From the NCBI GenBank assembly GCA_052143655.1, contig JBKQSL010000163.1, positions 1 through 30,026 of the forward strand: a stretch of DNA of 30,026 nucleotides. The letters run 5' to 3'. Shown here in pieces: positions 1 through 7,967 of this stretch. Position numbers and translations under genes: made by a program. Numbering within the stretch: the first letter of the stretch is position 1; the number at the start of each line of letters is the position of its first letter. The notes below the pieces were generated by a model, which searched no databases, was not told where the DNA came from, and worked only from the letters and a program-made list of their open reading frames with translations. The stretch is from CAVSUR01 sp052143655. GTDB taxonomy: Bacteria; Actinomycetota; Actinomycetes; Streptosporangiales; Streptosporangiaceae.

Positions 1-851
1 CGCAGGCCCGGCAGGAAGCCGATGCCGCCCGCTGCTCCGATCTTGGCCTGCTTGACTTTCGCGCCCTTCGGCGGGGTGAAGGCGAAGTTCGAGGCGGCGG
101 GCTTGCCCCAGGTGATCGAGCTGAAGCCGATCTGCAGCGCCGGGCTGGTCGCGCCGCGGGCGAAGACCTGCAGCCGCAGCGGCATCGAGTTGGCCGCGTC
201 GATCGCGATCCGGATCTGGCCGATCAGCGACTGGTCACTGCGCGGCGCGATCCGCAGCTGGTAGGCGGCCTGCCCGGCCACCGTCACGTTCTGCTGGACG
301 CCGACCGTGGTAGTCGGGCCGACGGCGGCGAGTACCTGGCGGGCGGCCTGCTGCGGCGTCAGCCGCATCGTCGGCTGGCTCGCGGCCTTGCCCTGTGCCT
401 CGGCCTTGGCTGCCCGCGCGGGCAGCGTCAGGTGCGTGGCGGTCTGGCTGCTGCTCTGCCACAGCCATGCCTGGCGACCGTCCAGCCGCAGGTCCGTCTC
501 GCCCATCGAGGCAAGCAGCGCGACCCGGACATGCGCCGGGTCGGCGTACCAGACCTTGATCGTGTGCGTGCCGGACAGCGCCGACAGGCCAGCGGAGAGG
601 CTGCCCATGTCGGGCAGGCTCGGCAGCCCGAGATTCGCGGTCTCGGTGACCGTGGCGGTCATCGGGCGCGGCGCGCCGATGGCGGCCTTCTGCACGCTGG
701 CCAGCAGCTGCGCCGCGGTCCTGGCCGGCAGCCGCGGAGCGGCCTGCGCGCCCGACAGCACGGTGCCCGCGGTGACCAGGCCGACGGCTGCGACCGCCCC
801 GGCCGGCACGGCCCAGCGGGCCATCCGCGGGATCCTGCGCGGCTGATTCAT
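1..851 (-). CDS. LolA/RseB-fold exported protein, 3' end outside window
   Basis: The gene starts at ATG 851-849, six bases after a GGAGG-type site (858-863), and stays open for 283 codons to the window edge, so the C-terminus is missing. Residues 1-38 form a basic and then hydrophobic signal or anchor segment ending near GAQAAP. The exported part resembles the LolA/RseB-like half-barrel proteins common in actinobacteria: a TVTETANLG strand, KVWYADPAHVRV, then DLRLDGRQAWLWQS. Such proteins are thought to bind lipid or lipoprotein tails outside the membrane, but actinobacterial members are mostly uncharacterised. No lipobox cysteine is visible in the signal. A candidate ECF-sigma-type promoter lies upstream. 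The family call is by motif impression; the substrate is unknown. Confidence 0.7.
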   Translation of the reverse strand, partial: MNQPRRIPRMARWAVPAGAVAAVGLVTAGTVLSGAQAAPRLPARTAAQLLASVQKAAIGAPRPMTATVTETANLGLPSLPDMGSLSAGLSALSGTHTIKVWYADPAHVRVALLASMGETDLRLDGRQAWLWQSSSQTATHLTLPARAAKAEAQGKAASQPTMRLTPQQAARQVLAAVGPTTTVGVQQNVTVAGQAAYQLRIAPRSDQSLIGQIRIAIDAANSMPLRLQVFARGATSPALQIGFSSITWGKPAASNFAFTPPKGAKVKQAKIGAAGGIGFLPGL

Positions 852-905
852 CTCGCTACCTCCGAACGCGCCCCCATCGGCGGCGACGACGTCTTCACAG
901 CATAA

Positions 906-932
906 GACTCCCCTGGCGGCATCCGGGTTCCC
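906..932 (-). promoter_or_regulatory. candidate ECF sigma (sigma-R/E type) promoter for the LolA-like gene
   Basis: Read on the minus strand, GGGAAC (932-927) is followed after exactly 18 bases by GTC (908-906). This is close to the GGGAAT-N18-GTT pattern known for sigma-R-like ECF factors. It would leave a leader of about 50 bases before the ATG at 851. A TATGCT hexamer (905-900) just downstream could instead be a housekeeping -10 element. This is a pattern match only. Confidence 0.3.
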
Positions 933-1016
933 GCAGCCGGGCATATCACCCTGCGGGAGGATGCAAATCCACCCCAGGTCGCAGCTCTGCCCAGGCCGCC
1001 GGTCCGGCCCGGCGGG

Positions 1017-2618
1017 CTACAGCACGACGGGCGGCCACAGGTCATGCCCCGCGGCGATGGGGTCACCGGGCCACTCGTGCATGGCCGCCAGGTTGTCGCG
1101 CGCCGGGTACTTCGCCGCGGCCGGGCCGTCGGCGAAGGCACGCAGCACGTTGGCGGTCACCCGGCGGGTGAACCGGCCGCAGGCCCTGGTGATGCCCCAG
1201 CCGTAAGTCGGCGGCCCGAACGACTCGACCCAGCGCATGGTGCCGGTGTTGAACACCCCGGCGCCGCTGGCGTGGGTGTAGTAGGCCGTGTCGGCATAGC
1301 TGTTCACGCCGTTGCAGGTGAGCGGCGAGTGGGCGACGATCTGGATCGGCCGCTGTACCGGGTACATGGGGTTGACGCGGTCGTACTCGATGCCCACCAT
1401 CGCGGCGAAGCTGGTGCCCTTGTGCGCGCCGGTGCCGGCGAGCATCCAGGCACCGGGTTCGGCCACGACGTAGTCGGCAACGGTGGGATAGCTCTCGTAC
1501 AGCGTGCCGATCACCGACGATTCCGGGTCCGGGTCCGGCGGCTCCCGCCAGTCCTTGGTGACCAGCGCGTTGTTCACTCCGTACATCGGGTCCTGCTCGT
1601 AGCTGGTCTTGTAGCAGATGACCAGCCGGTCGGCGCCTAGCTTGGCGGGCGCCAGCCGGGTCTTGCGGAACATGGCGTTGGCGCCGAGGAACGCCAGGTT
1701 GACGCCGGCGTCCCTGGCCGCTGTGACGTGCGCGCGCTCGGACGGGGACCAGTATTCGTCGTGGCCGAGCGAGATCAGCGCGGATGCGCCGTCCAGGCCG
1801 TGCGGATCGGCGGCGATGTCCATGCTGGTCAGGTAGGCCAGCGGCAGGCCCATCCGCTCGGCGAGGTTGATCAGCTTGCGCTCGTAGACCTCGAACAGGT
1901 ATGCGCCCTGCTCGTCGTAGGGCCGGTCCAGGCTGACCGCGAGAGCGCGCGTCCCGTAGCTGCCGTCCGGGCCCTTGTACAGGTCGTAGCCGCCCCAGGT
2001 GTTGTAGGCCTGCCAGGTGGCGACGCAGTTCTTCAGCACCACCTTGCCCGCGGTCTGCGCCGAGCGGACGGTCAGCGGCACGTACCGCTGCGCGCCCGAG
2101 TGCGCGTCCAGCCGCAGCAGGTAGGCGCCGTCCGGCCAGTCGCTGGTGTCCACGGTCAGCGAGACGCCCCAGTCGGTGTGCACGGTGCTGGTCGCCGCGG
2201 TCAGCGCGGCGGGCCGCTGCCGGTGCGCGCGCACCGGGCCCGATTCCCACACCTTGCGGGCGAGATCCCCGCCGTACCAGCCGATGCGGAAGGCCCGGAC
2301 CCGGAACTCGCGCGAGGTGCTGGAGACGTACAGGTGCACCGGCTCGCCCGGCAGCACGCTGGCCTGGCCCGCGTAGCCGATGATCGCGTCCGGCGCCCCG
2401 GTCTTCCTGATCCACCAGTGCGGGTCACCGGGCAGCGAGTTCTCGGCCACCACCCGGCGGCGCGCCGTCCGGGCACCGGGCGTGCGGGCGGGGCCCGGCT
2501 GTGCCGGGCCGCCGGATTCGGAGAGCTTCACGGCCGCGACGGCAGCGCCGGCCGCCGCGGCGCCGGCCGCCGCGGTGCCGAGGAAGGCGCGCCGGCTCGG
2601 CTTGCGGGGAGTGCTCAC
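1017..2618 (-). CDS. Tat-secreted protein with N,N-dimethylformamidase beta-subunit-like domain
   Basis: A 533-aa protein starting at GTG 2618. The N-terminus carries a twin-arginine signal (SRRAFLG, residues 8-14) and an Ala-rich hydrophobic stretch, so export in folded form is expected. The mature part has a beta-rich N-terminal domain (about 55-180, with RIGWYGGDLARKVW) and then the region typical of the large-subunit C-terminal domain of N,N-dimethylformamidase: NTWGGYDLY, LISLGHDEYWSPSER and NLAFLGANAMFRKTRL. Characterised dimethylformamidases hydrolyse an amide at a mononuclear iron bound by two Tyr and one Glu. Several Tyr and Glu are present, but I cannot assign them without an alignment. 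No small-subunit gene is nearby, so the real substrate is open. It lies 124 bp beyond ctaB on the same strand and is probably a separate unit. Confidence 0.8.
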   Translation of the reverse strand: MSTPRKPSRRAFLGTAAAGAAAAGAAVAAVKLSESGGPAQPGPARTPGARTARRRVVAENSLPGDPHWWIRKTGAPDAIIGYAGQASVLPGEPVHLYVSSTSREFRVRAFRIGWYGGDLARKVWESGPVRAHRQRPAALTAATSTVHTDWGVSLTVDTSDWPDGAYLLRLDAHSGAQRYVPLTVRSAQTAGKVVLKNCVATWQAYNTWGGYDLYKGPDGSYGTRALAVSLDRPYDEQGAYLFEVYERKLINLAERMGLPLAYLTSMDIAADPHGLDGASALISLGHDEYWSPSERAHVTAARDAGVNLAFLGANAMFRKTRLAPAKLGADRLVICYKTSYEQDPMYGVNNALVTKDWREPPDPDPESSVIGTLYESYPTVADYVVAEPGAWMLAGTGAHKGTSFAAMVGIEYDRVNPMYPVQRPIQIVAHSPLTCNGVNSYADTAYYTHASGAGVFNTGTMRWVESFGPPTYGWGITRACGRFTRRVTANVLRAFADGPAAAKYPARDNLAAMHEWPGDPIAAGHDLWPPVVL

Positions 2619-2728
2619 ATCCCCAACAATGGCGCACCGCCCGGAGCGCCGGCACCGGTCGCGGTCAAGCGGAGGGAAAATCTGCCCGGCGAGACCGGAA
2701 AGCCGGCCAGGGCCGGGGCGGCCCAGGA

Positions 2729-2740
2729 CCTGGGCCCAGG
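2729..2740 (-). terminator. possible terminator palindrome after ctaB
   Basis: A perfect 12-base palindrome, CCTGGGCCCAGG, lies 2 bases beyond the ctaB stop (TAG 2745-2743). There is no U-tract, which is common for actinobacterial terminators but makes the call weak. Confidence 0.25.
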
Positions 2741-2742
2741 AC

Positions 2743-3702
2743 CTACCAGCGGCCTATCGGCAGCAGCGCGGTCACCGCGATGACGACGAACAGCAGGGTG
2801 AGGTAGGCGATGGACAGGTGGAACAGCCGCATCGGGGCCGGCGCATCAGCCGCAGCCACCCGGCCGCGCAGCCGGTGCGCCTCCACCAGGAACCAGCCGC
2901 CGAGCGCGACGGCGCAGGCACCGTAGATCCATCCTGCGTACGGCGCCAGTGCCAGCGTGGTGGCCACCATCACCCAGGAATAGATCACGATCTTGCGGGC
3001 GACCACCCTGGGCGTGGCGACGACCGGCAGCATCGGCACCCGGGCCGCGGCGTAGTCATCGCGGAACTTCATCGCCAGCGCCCAGAAGTGCGGCGGCGTC
3101 CAGAAGAAGATCACCGCGAACAGGATCACGGCCGGCAGGCTGACCCGGCCGGTGACCGCGGCCCAGCCGACGACCACCGGGAAGCAGCCGGCTGCGCCGC
3201 CGATGACAATGTTCGAGGCTGTCCTGCGCTTGAGCATCATCGTGTAGATGAAGACGTAGAACAGGATCGCCGCATCCGCCAGGGCCGCGGCCAGCCAGTT
3301 GGCCATCAGGCCGAGCAGCAGGGTGGCGGCCGCGCCGAGCAGGATGCCGAAGGCCAGCGCCTCGGCGGGCCGGATCGCGCCCTGGCCGGAGACCAGCGGC
3401 CGCCGCGAGGTACGGCGCATCACCGCGTCGATGTCCCGGTCGATGAAGCAGTTGATCGTGTTGGCGCTGCCAGCCGCGAGGGCCCCGCCGACCAGGGTGA
3501 CCGCCAGCAGCTGCGCCGAGGGCAGCCCGCGCTGCGCCAGCAGCATCGTGGGCACCGTCGTGATCAGCAGCAGCTCGATGATCCGGGGCTTGGTCAGCGC
3601 CACGAGCGAGGTGAGGATCAGGCGCAGCGAACGCCGATCAGAAGGCTCCGCGCGCACCGGCGCGGAGCCCGCGGTGGGCAGCGACTCTGCCGCTTGTGTC
3701 AC
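2743..3702 (-). CDS. ctaB: protoheme IX farnesyltransferase (heme O synthase)
   Basis: A 319-aa polytopic membrane protein of the UbiA prenyltransferase superfamily. It attaches the farnesyl group of farnesyl diphosphate to heme B to give heme O, the precursor of the heme A used by aa3-type oxidases. The first Asp-rich motif is clear (N84-CFI-D88-RDI-D92, followed by AVMRRTSRRPL). A second conserved loop is FWTPPHFWALAMKFRDDY, and LTKPRIIELLL is the classical N-terminal helix start. Length is normal for CtaB. The GTG start at 3702 overlaps the TAG of the upstream gene by one base and has a GGAGGA site (3714-3709), so translation is probably coupled. It is the last gene of the oxidase operon. 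No ctaA (heme A synthase) is present in the window. Confidence 0.96.
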   Translation of the reverse strand: MTQAAESLPTAGSAPVRAEPSDRRSLRLILTSLVALTKPRIIELLLITTVPTMLLAQRGLPSAQLLAVTLVGGALAAGSANTINCFIDRDIDAVMRRTSRRPLVSGQGAIRPAEALAFGILLGAAATLLLGLMANWLAAALADAAILFYVFIYTMMLKRRTASNIVIGGAAGCFPVVVGWAAVTGRVSLPAVILFAVIFFWTPPHFWALAMKFRDDYAAARVPMLPVVATPRVVARKIVIYSWVMVATTLALAPYAGWIYGACAVALGGWFLVEAHRLRGRVAAADAPAPMRLFHLSIAYLTLLFVVIAVTALLPIGRW

Positions 3703-4229
3703 TAACTGTCCTCCGTGTCTTCCGCCGCGGCGGACCCGCCCGAAGCACTCGTGTCGTGCTCAGACAGGCTATCGGCCTGGCCGGCCGCAGCTTCCTCTTC
3801 CTGCGCCGCCGCCTCCAGCCGGGCTGCCCCGGCCGGTTCGGCCACCGCCTTCGCCGGGTCGGCAGGCTCGTCCGCAGCGGCCGCCGCTTCCTCCTCAGCG
3901 GCCGCTTCCTCCAGTCCGGCCGCGGTCTCCAGGTGCGCGCCCGCGGGCTCGACCTGCGACTCGCTACTGCCGCCGCCTGCCGCCGTGGGCAGGCCGCCGG
4001 CGACGGCAGCCGCGCGCGCGGTGTCCAGCTCGGGCGAGTTCACGTCCGGCGCATTGCCCCCGGCATAGGCCATGTCATGGTGACCTGGCACTTTATGCGG
4101 CCGAAACAGCAGCAGATATACCACTGCCGCGATGACGATGAACAGGGCCATCGGGAAGGCAAATGAGAAGTTGTAGCCGTGCGGCGTGTTGGACGGCGTG
4201 ACCCCTGCCGCGATTATCATTTCACGCAC
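3702..4229 (-). CDS. small membrane protein with acidic Ala/Glu-rich tail, oxidase operon
   Basis: A 175-aa protein of unknown function. GTG 4229 is chosen as start because a GGAGG site (4239-4235) lies six bases upstream; the in-frame ATG at 4220 has none. One transmembrane helix (about residues 25-45, FPMALFIVIAAVVYLLLF) is followed by a basic-polar PHKVPGHHD stretch. The remaining ~120 residues are low-complexity, Ala- and Glu-rich and probably disordered (EEAAAEEEAAAAADEP). It sits between ctaG and ctaB with a 31-bp gap upstream and a one-base overlap downstream, so it belongs to the oxidase operon. It could be a small accessory subunit or an assembly factor. It does not look like the usual CtaF subunit IV, which has several helices. 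Confidence 0.8.
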   Translation of the reverse strand: MREMIIAAGVTPSNTPHGYNFSFAFPMALFIVIAAVVYLLLFRPHKVPGHHDMAYAGGNAPDVNSPELDTARAAAVAGGLPTAAGGGSSESQVEPAGAHLETAAGLEEAAAEEEAAAAADEPADPAKAVAEPAGAARLEAAAQEEEAAAGQADSLSEHDTSASGGSAAAEDTEDS

Positions 4230-4260
4230 TGCAGCCTCCAGTGTCGTCCGGGCATGCCGG

Positions 4261-5166
4261 TCATCTCAGTCCTGCCCGCGACGGCCAGGACGACTTGCGC
4301 GGCCGGAGCAGCCGGTCCAGGTCCGCGCTCTCCTCCTCGTTGAGCAGCTGCAGGAACAGCGCTATACCCCCGGCGACCAGCGGCGGCAGTGCGCCCATCC
4401 ACAGCACCGCGCCGGCCAGCTGCTCGTCGGCCAGCAGCGGCATCAGGTGCCGGGCGACCGGGGCGTAGCCGGGGTACTGGACGTGCATCCCGAACACCAG
4501 GACCATCCCGAGCACCGAGTCCACCACGACGGTGGCGGCCAGCAGCCCGAACCGCGCCACCGGCGGGAATGCCGGGCGCAGCGGCCGGGAGCCGATCAGC
4601 TGCAGCCACAGCAGGGTCCCAGCGGCCAGGTAGGTGAGCCACTCCAGCCAGGCCAGCGGGCCGGACCGGCTCGCGTCGTAGAGCCCGGGCAGGTGCCAGC
4701 CGATCCACCCGAGGTTGAAGGCAGCGACCGCGGCGACCGGGCAGCGCACCGCCAGCGGATGGCGCGGCACTGGCCGGCCGGCGGCGCTGGCCCGCGATCC
4801 CGCCTGGTCCGCCGCCGCAGACCTGGCCGTCCGGCCCCGGGCCGGCCAGGCGGCGCGCAGCGGCTGCCACGGGGCGCCGAGGACGATCAGGGCCGGTACC
4901 GCGATAGCCAGCAGCAGGTCCTGGATCCCGCGGACCCACATCAGGCGCGCTGACCAGTAGCCGATCGGTGAGATCACCGCCAGCAGCGCGAACAGCAGCC
5001 CGGCCTGGAAGCAGGCCGCCTCCCGCAGCCGGGCCGCCCGGCCGCCGGGCTCAGCGGAGGCGGCGGCCAGCACCGGGCGCAGGCCGGCCAGGTGGGCCGC
5101 AGCGAGCACGGCATAGCCGAGCAGCAGCGGCCAGCTCGCCGGCCAGTGCCCGAGCGGTGCGTGCAT
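4261..5166 (-). CDS. ctaG: CtaG-type cytochrome oxidase assembly protein, His-poor paralogue
   Basis: A 301-aa polytopic membrane protein of the caa3_CtaG family (PF09678 type), which in bacilli is needed to assemble caa3 oxidase, probably for CuB insertion. ATG 5166 is chosen because a GAGGAG site (5180-5175) lies eight bases upstream. Family landmarks are LIVLGAPWQPLRAAWPAR, GWIGWHLPGLYDA and LADEQLAGAVLWMGA. The family's HMxQH histidines are missing: the aligned segment is R79-GIQ-D83-LLL. The later HG of the family (HGSFLVVG in the second copy at 16577-17728) is also replaced, by EWLTYLAAG. This copy may therefore not bind copper in the same way. It lies 31 bp upstream of the small membrane protein gene and 71 bp downstream of the subunit III gene. 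Confidence 0.88.
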   Translation of the reverse strand: MHAPLGHWPASWPLLLGYAVLAAAHLAGLRPVLAAASAEPGGRAARLREAACFQAGLLFALLAVISPIGYWSARLMWVRGIQDLLLAIAVPALIVLGAPWQPLRAAWPARGRTARSAAADQAGSRASAAGRPVPRHPLAVRCPVAAVAAFNLGWIGWHLPGLYDASRSGPLAWLEWLTYLAAGTLLWLQLIGSRPLRPAFPPVARFGLLAATVVVDSVLGMVLVFGMHVQYPGYAPVARHLMPLLADEQLAGAVLWMGALPPLVAGGIALFLQLLNEEESADLDRLLRPRKSSWPSRAGLR

Positions 5167-5237
5167 ACGGTTGTCTCCTCTGGCCGGCCACGTCCGTCGC
5201 GGCGGGCCGCCCGGCCGCTGCCCAGCCGCGCCTCCCG

Positions 5238-5909
5238 CTAGTGGACCAGGTAGAACAGCACCCAGGCAATGACGCCGACGACCGCCATGTAGTTCCAGGT
5301 CACAGTGAAGCCGCTGAGCGAGGCCTGGAACCGCTGCACGGCGAACGCCTCGGCGAACGTGGGCGGCTGCTCGACGAACGACATCTCCGGGACCGCGCGG
5401 CAGCGCACGATCAGGATCTCCAGCCAGATCATGACCGCCAGCACCACCACCAGGAACACCGGGTAGAACCCGGTGAACACGCTGGCGAAGCCGGACGAGC
5501 CGGGCCAGAACTTCAGGTCCAGCAGTTCTACGATCTGCAGCGCCACCGCGGCCAGGCCCAGGATCAGCGCGACCGTCGCGCCGGCCAGCCAGGCGCCCCG
5601 GTGGCCGGCCTTGATCCGCTGCAGCGCCAGCGTCTGGATGACCGCGCTGACCACGATCAGGCCCATGATCAGCGTGCCCCAGGCCATGCTCGGCCCGGGG
5701 AACCCCTTCGGGTACCACAGGTTGTAGGAGTTCAGCGAGCGCAGGTAGAAGAACGCGAACACGAACGCGCCGAAGGCGAACGACAGCCCGCCGAGGCCCA
5801 GCCGGACGCCGGTCCAGGTCGCGTTGAGACCCGCCTCGTGGTAAAAGCCGGCCTCCTCCGCGGCCCGGTCCAGCCCGGCGGGCGGCTGCCCGGCAGTGGT
5901 CTGCGCCAT
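5238..5909 (-). CDS. ctaE: cytochrome c oxidase subunit III
   Basis: A 223-aa membrane protein of the COX3 family with about five hydrophobic helices. Typical segments are WTGVRLGLGGLSFAFGAFV, FYLRSLNSYNLWYPKGFP (loop), AVIQTLALQRIKAGHRGAW and, near the end, FTVTWNYMAVVGVIAWVLFY. COX3 stabilises the catalytic core and carries no metal. Two in-frame ATGs compete. The first (5915) overlaps the ctaD stop as ATGA but lies only one base after GGAGG (5921-5917). The second (5909) lies seven bases from it and is preferred. Either way translation is coupled to ctaD. There is no fusion to subunit I, unlike in some caa3 enzymes. Confidence 0.93.
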   Translation of the reverse strand: MAQTTAGQPPAGLDRAAEEAGFYHEAGLNATWTGVRLGLGGLSFAFGAFVFAFFYLRSLNSYNLWYPKGFPGPSMAWGTLIMGLIVVSAVIQTLALQRIKAGHRGAWLAGATVALILGLAAVALQIVELLDLKFWPGSSGFASVFTGFYPVFLVVVLAVMIWLEILIVRCRAVPEMSFVEQPPTFAEAFAVQRFQASLSGFTVTWNYMAVVGVIAWVLFYLVH

Positions 5910-5911
5910 CG

Positions 5912-7876
5912 TCATGCCTCCGCTCGGGCCGTCGGTGACTCGGTGAACGCCGCGGTGAGCACGCCGACCGGCGGGTGCAGGTCGGCGACCGGCGGCGCAT
6001 CCGGGGTGCCGTACTCATAGGGGTCGGACAGCACCACGGGCACGTGTTCGAAGTTGCCAGCCGGCGGCGGGGAGGAGACCTGCCACTCCAGCCCGCGGGA
6101 GTTCCACGGGTTGCCGGTCTCCGGGACCCGCGCGATCACCGTCGAGTAGACGAAGTTGATCACGAATATCAGGATCGAGGTGCCCAGGATGAACGAGGAG
6201 ATCGACACCCAGTCGTTGATGGTCTCCAGGTTGCGCGCGTAGGTGAACACCCGGCGCGGCATGCCCGCCAGGCCGGCCGCGAACAGCGGCAGGAACGTGG
6301 AGTTGAAGGCGAGGAACATGATCCAGAAGTGGATCTTGCCCAGCGTCTGGTTCAGCCTGATGCCCATCATCTTGGGCAGCCAGTAGTAGATGGCGCCGAA
6401 GAAGGCGAAAATGAGCCCGCCCATGATCGTGTAGTGGAAGTGCGCCATCACGAAGAAACTGCCGTGCGCGGTCGTGTTCACCGGCACGTCGGAGACGTAT
6501 ACCCCGGTGACCCCGCCGATCAGGAAGTTGAAGTACAGCGCGAGCGCGAACAGCATCGGGACGCTGAAGCGGATCTTCGCCTTCCACAGCGTGCCCATCC
6601 CGACCAGGTAGATGAAGCCGGTCGGCACCGAGATCAGCTCAGTGGTGAGCATGAACAGCGGCCGCATGTCCGGGTTGATGCCGCTCATGAACAGGTGGTG
6701 CTGCCAGACGAAGAAGCTCAGCAGCGTGACGCCGATCATGCCGGCGGCCGCCACCCGGAAGCCGAACAGCGGCTTGCGGCAGAACACCGGCAGGATCTCC
6801 GAGACGATGCCGAAGCCTGGCAGGGCCAGGATGTAGACCTCGGGGTGGCCAAAGAACCAGAACAGATTCTGGTACAGGTAACTGCTGCCGCCGAGCCGGT
6901 CTATGAAGAACGCGGTCTGCACCGTCCGGTCGGTGATCATCATGTACATGCCGCCGACCAGCACCGGGCCGGCCAGGACCATCATGAACGAGGTGGCGAC
7001 CATCGCCCAGACGAACATCGGCACCCGGCTCCAGCGCATCCCCGGCGCCCGGTAGCAGATCACCGTGACGATGATGTTGAACCCGGCCATGATGATCGAG
7101 ATGCCCATCAGGCCAAACGAGATCGCGTAGGAATCCGCGCCGACGGTGGACTGGATCGACAGCGGCGCGTAACCGGTCCAGCCGAACGGGAAGCCGCCGA
7201 GCAGCAGGCTGGACAGCAGGATGAGGAACGCGCACGGGGTCAGCCAGAATGACAGCGCCTCGATCCGCGGGAACGCCACCCGCTTGGAGCCGATCATGAG
7301 CGGCACCAGATAGTTCCCGAACGGGCCGACGACCACCGAGGTCATCAGCATCATCATCATCGTGCCGTGCTCGCCCACGATCTCGATGTAGGCGCTGGAG
7401 CTGAACACGTGGCTGGCCGGTGACAGCAGCTCGGTGCGGATCGCCATCGCGAACAGCCCGGCCGTGCAGAAGTAGATGATCATGCCGACCAGGTACTGGA
7501 TCCCGACCACCTTGTGGTCGAGGGAGTACCGGAAGTACTGGGCCAGCCCGCCGCGCTCGTCGTGCACCGGGTCGACGGCCGGCCGGCCGATCATCTGCCG
7601 GAGGATGTCGTTGAACACGCCGAGGCCGGCCAGCCAGCCGACGATCGCCAGCAGGTAGCCGAGCACGATCGGCATGTCGCTGGAGTCCGACAGCGCGAGG
7701 TTCTGGTAGCCGCTGCCGAGGACGTTGCCGAGCCAGTGGCCGACGACGTACCCGATGACCGCGCCGATGATCGCGGTGTGGATCGCGGGGCGCTGCCACC
7801 ACGGCCGCGGCGGCCGGGCCGAGGGCTGCCCGCCGCCCGATCCCTGCGCCTGATCCGGCTGTGCCTCGATGGCCAT
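5912..7876 (-). CDS. ctaD: heme-copper oxidase subunit I (A-family-like, atypical channels)
   Basis: A 654-aa catalytic subunit that reduces O2 at a heme a3-CuB centre. ATG 7876 (MAIEAQ) is preferred because of GAGGTGA just upstream; an earlier in-frame ATG lacks a site. All ligands are visible: H170 and H481 (heme a), H344, H393 and H394 (CuB), H479 (heme a3), and the E346/Y348 pair in GHPEVYIL that marks A-family enzymes and holds the cross-linked Tyr. Three points are unusual. About 115 N-terminal residues precede the canonical first helix and include two extra helices (about 32-55 and 69-87). The D-channel entry Asp of the usual PDxAFPR is replaced by K198-R199. The K-channel Lys of the usual PTGIK is I422 (PTGFI). 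It sits between the subunit II and III genes. Confidence 0.95.
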   Translation of the reverse strand: MAIEAQPDQAQGSGGGQPSARPPRPWWQRPAIHTAIIGAVIGYVVGHWLGNVLGSGYQNLALSDSSDMPIVLGYLLAIVGWLAGLGVFNDILRQMIGRPAVDPVHDERGGLAQYFRYSLDHKVVGIQYLVGMIIYFCTAGLFAMAIRTELLSPASHVFSSSAYIEIVGEHGTMMMMLMTSVVVGPFGNYLVPLMIGSKRVAFPRIEALSFWLTPCAFLILLSSLLLGGFPFGWTGYAPLSIQSTVGADSYAISFGLMGISIIMAGFNIIVTVICYRAPGMRWSRVPMFVWAMVATSFMMVLAGPVLVGGMYMMITDRTVQTAFFIDRLGGSSYLYQNLFWFFGHPEVYILALPGFGIVSEILPVFCRKPLFGFRVAAAGMIGVTLLSFFVWQHHLFMSGINPDMRPLFMLTTELISVPTGFIYLVGMGTLWKAKIRFSVPMLFALALYFNFLIGGVTGVYVSDVPVNTTAHGSFFVMAHFHYTIMGGLIFAFFGAIYYWLPKMMGIRLNQTLGKIHFWIMFLAFNSTFLPLFAAGLAGMPRRVFTYARNLETINDWVSISSFILGTSILIFVINFVYSTVIARVPETGNPWNSRGLEWQVSSPPPAGNFEHVPVVLSDPYEYGTPDAPPVADLHPPVGVLTAAFTESPTARAEA

Positions 7877-7967
7877 CAGGTCACCTCTCCATCGCACGTG
7901 GCCGCCGGGGGGCAGTCCCCGGAACCCGCGGGTAGTTGCACGGTTGGCTGCCGTCCTGCCGCCCGGC

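Noticed and set aside
5167..6018. In-frame extension of the CtaG reading frame upstream through the subunit III gene
   Set aside because: It is an open frame only because of GC bias. ATG 5166 has a good ribosome site and the family starts there; the upstream part overlaps real subunit III coding sequence.
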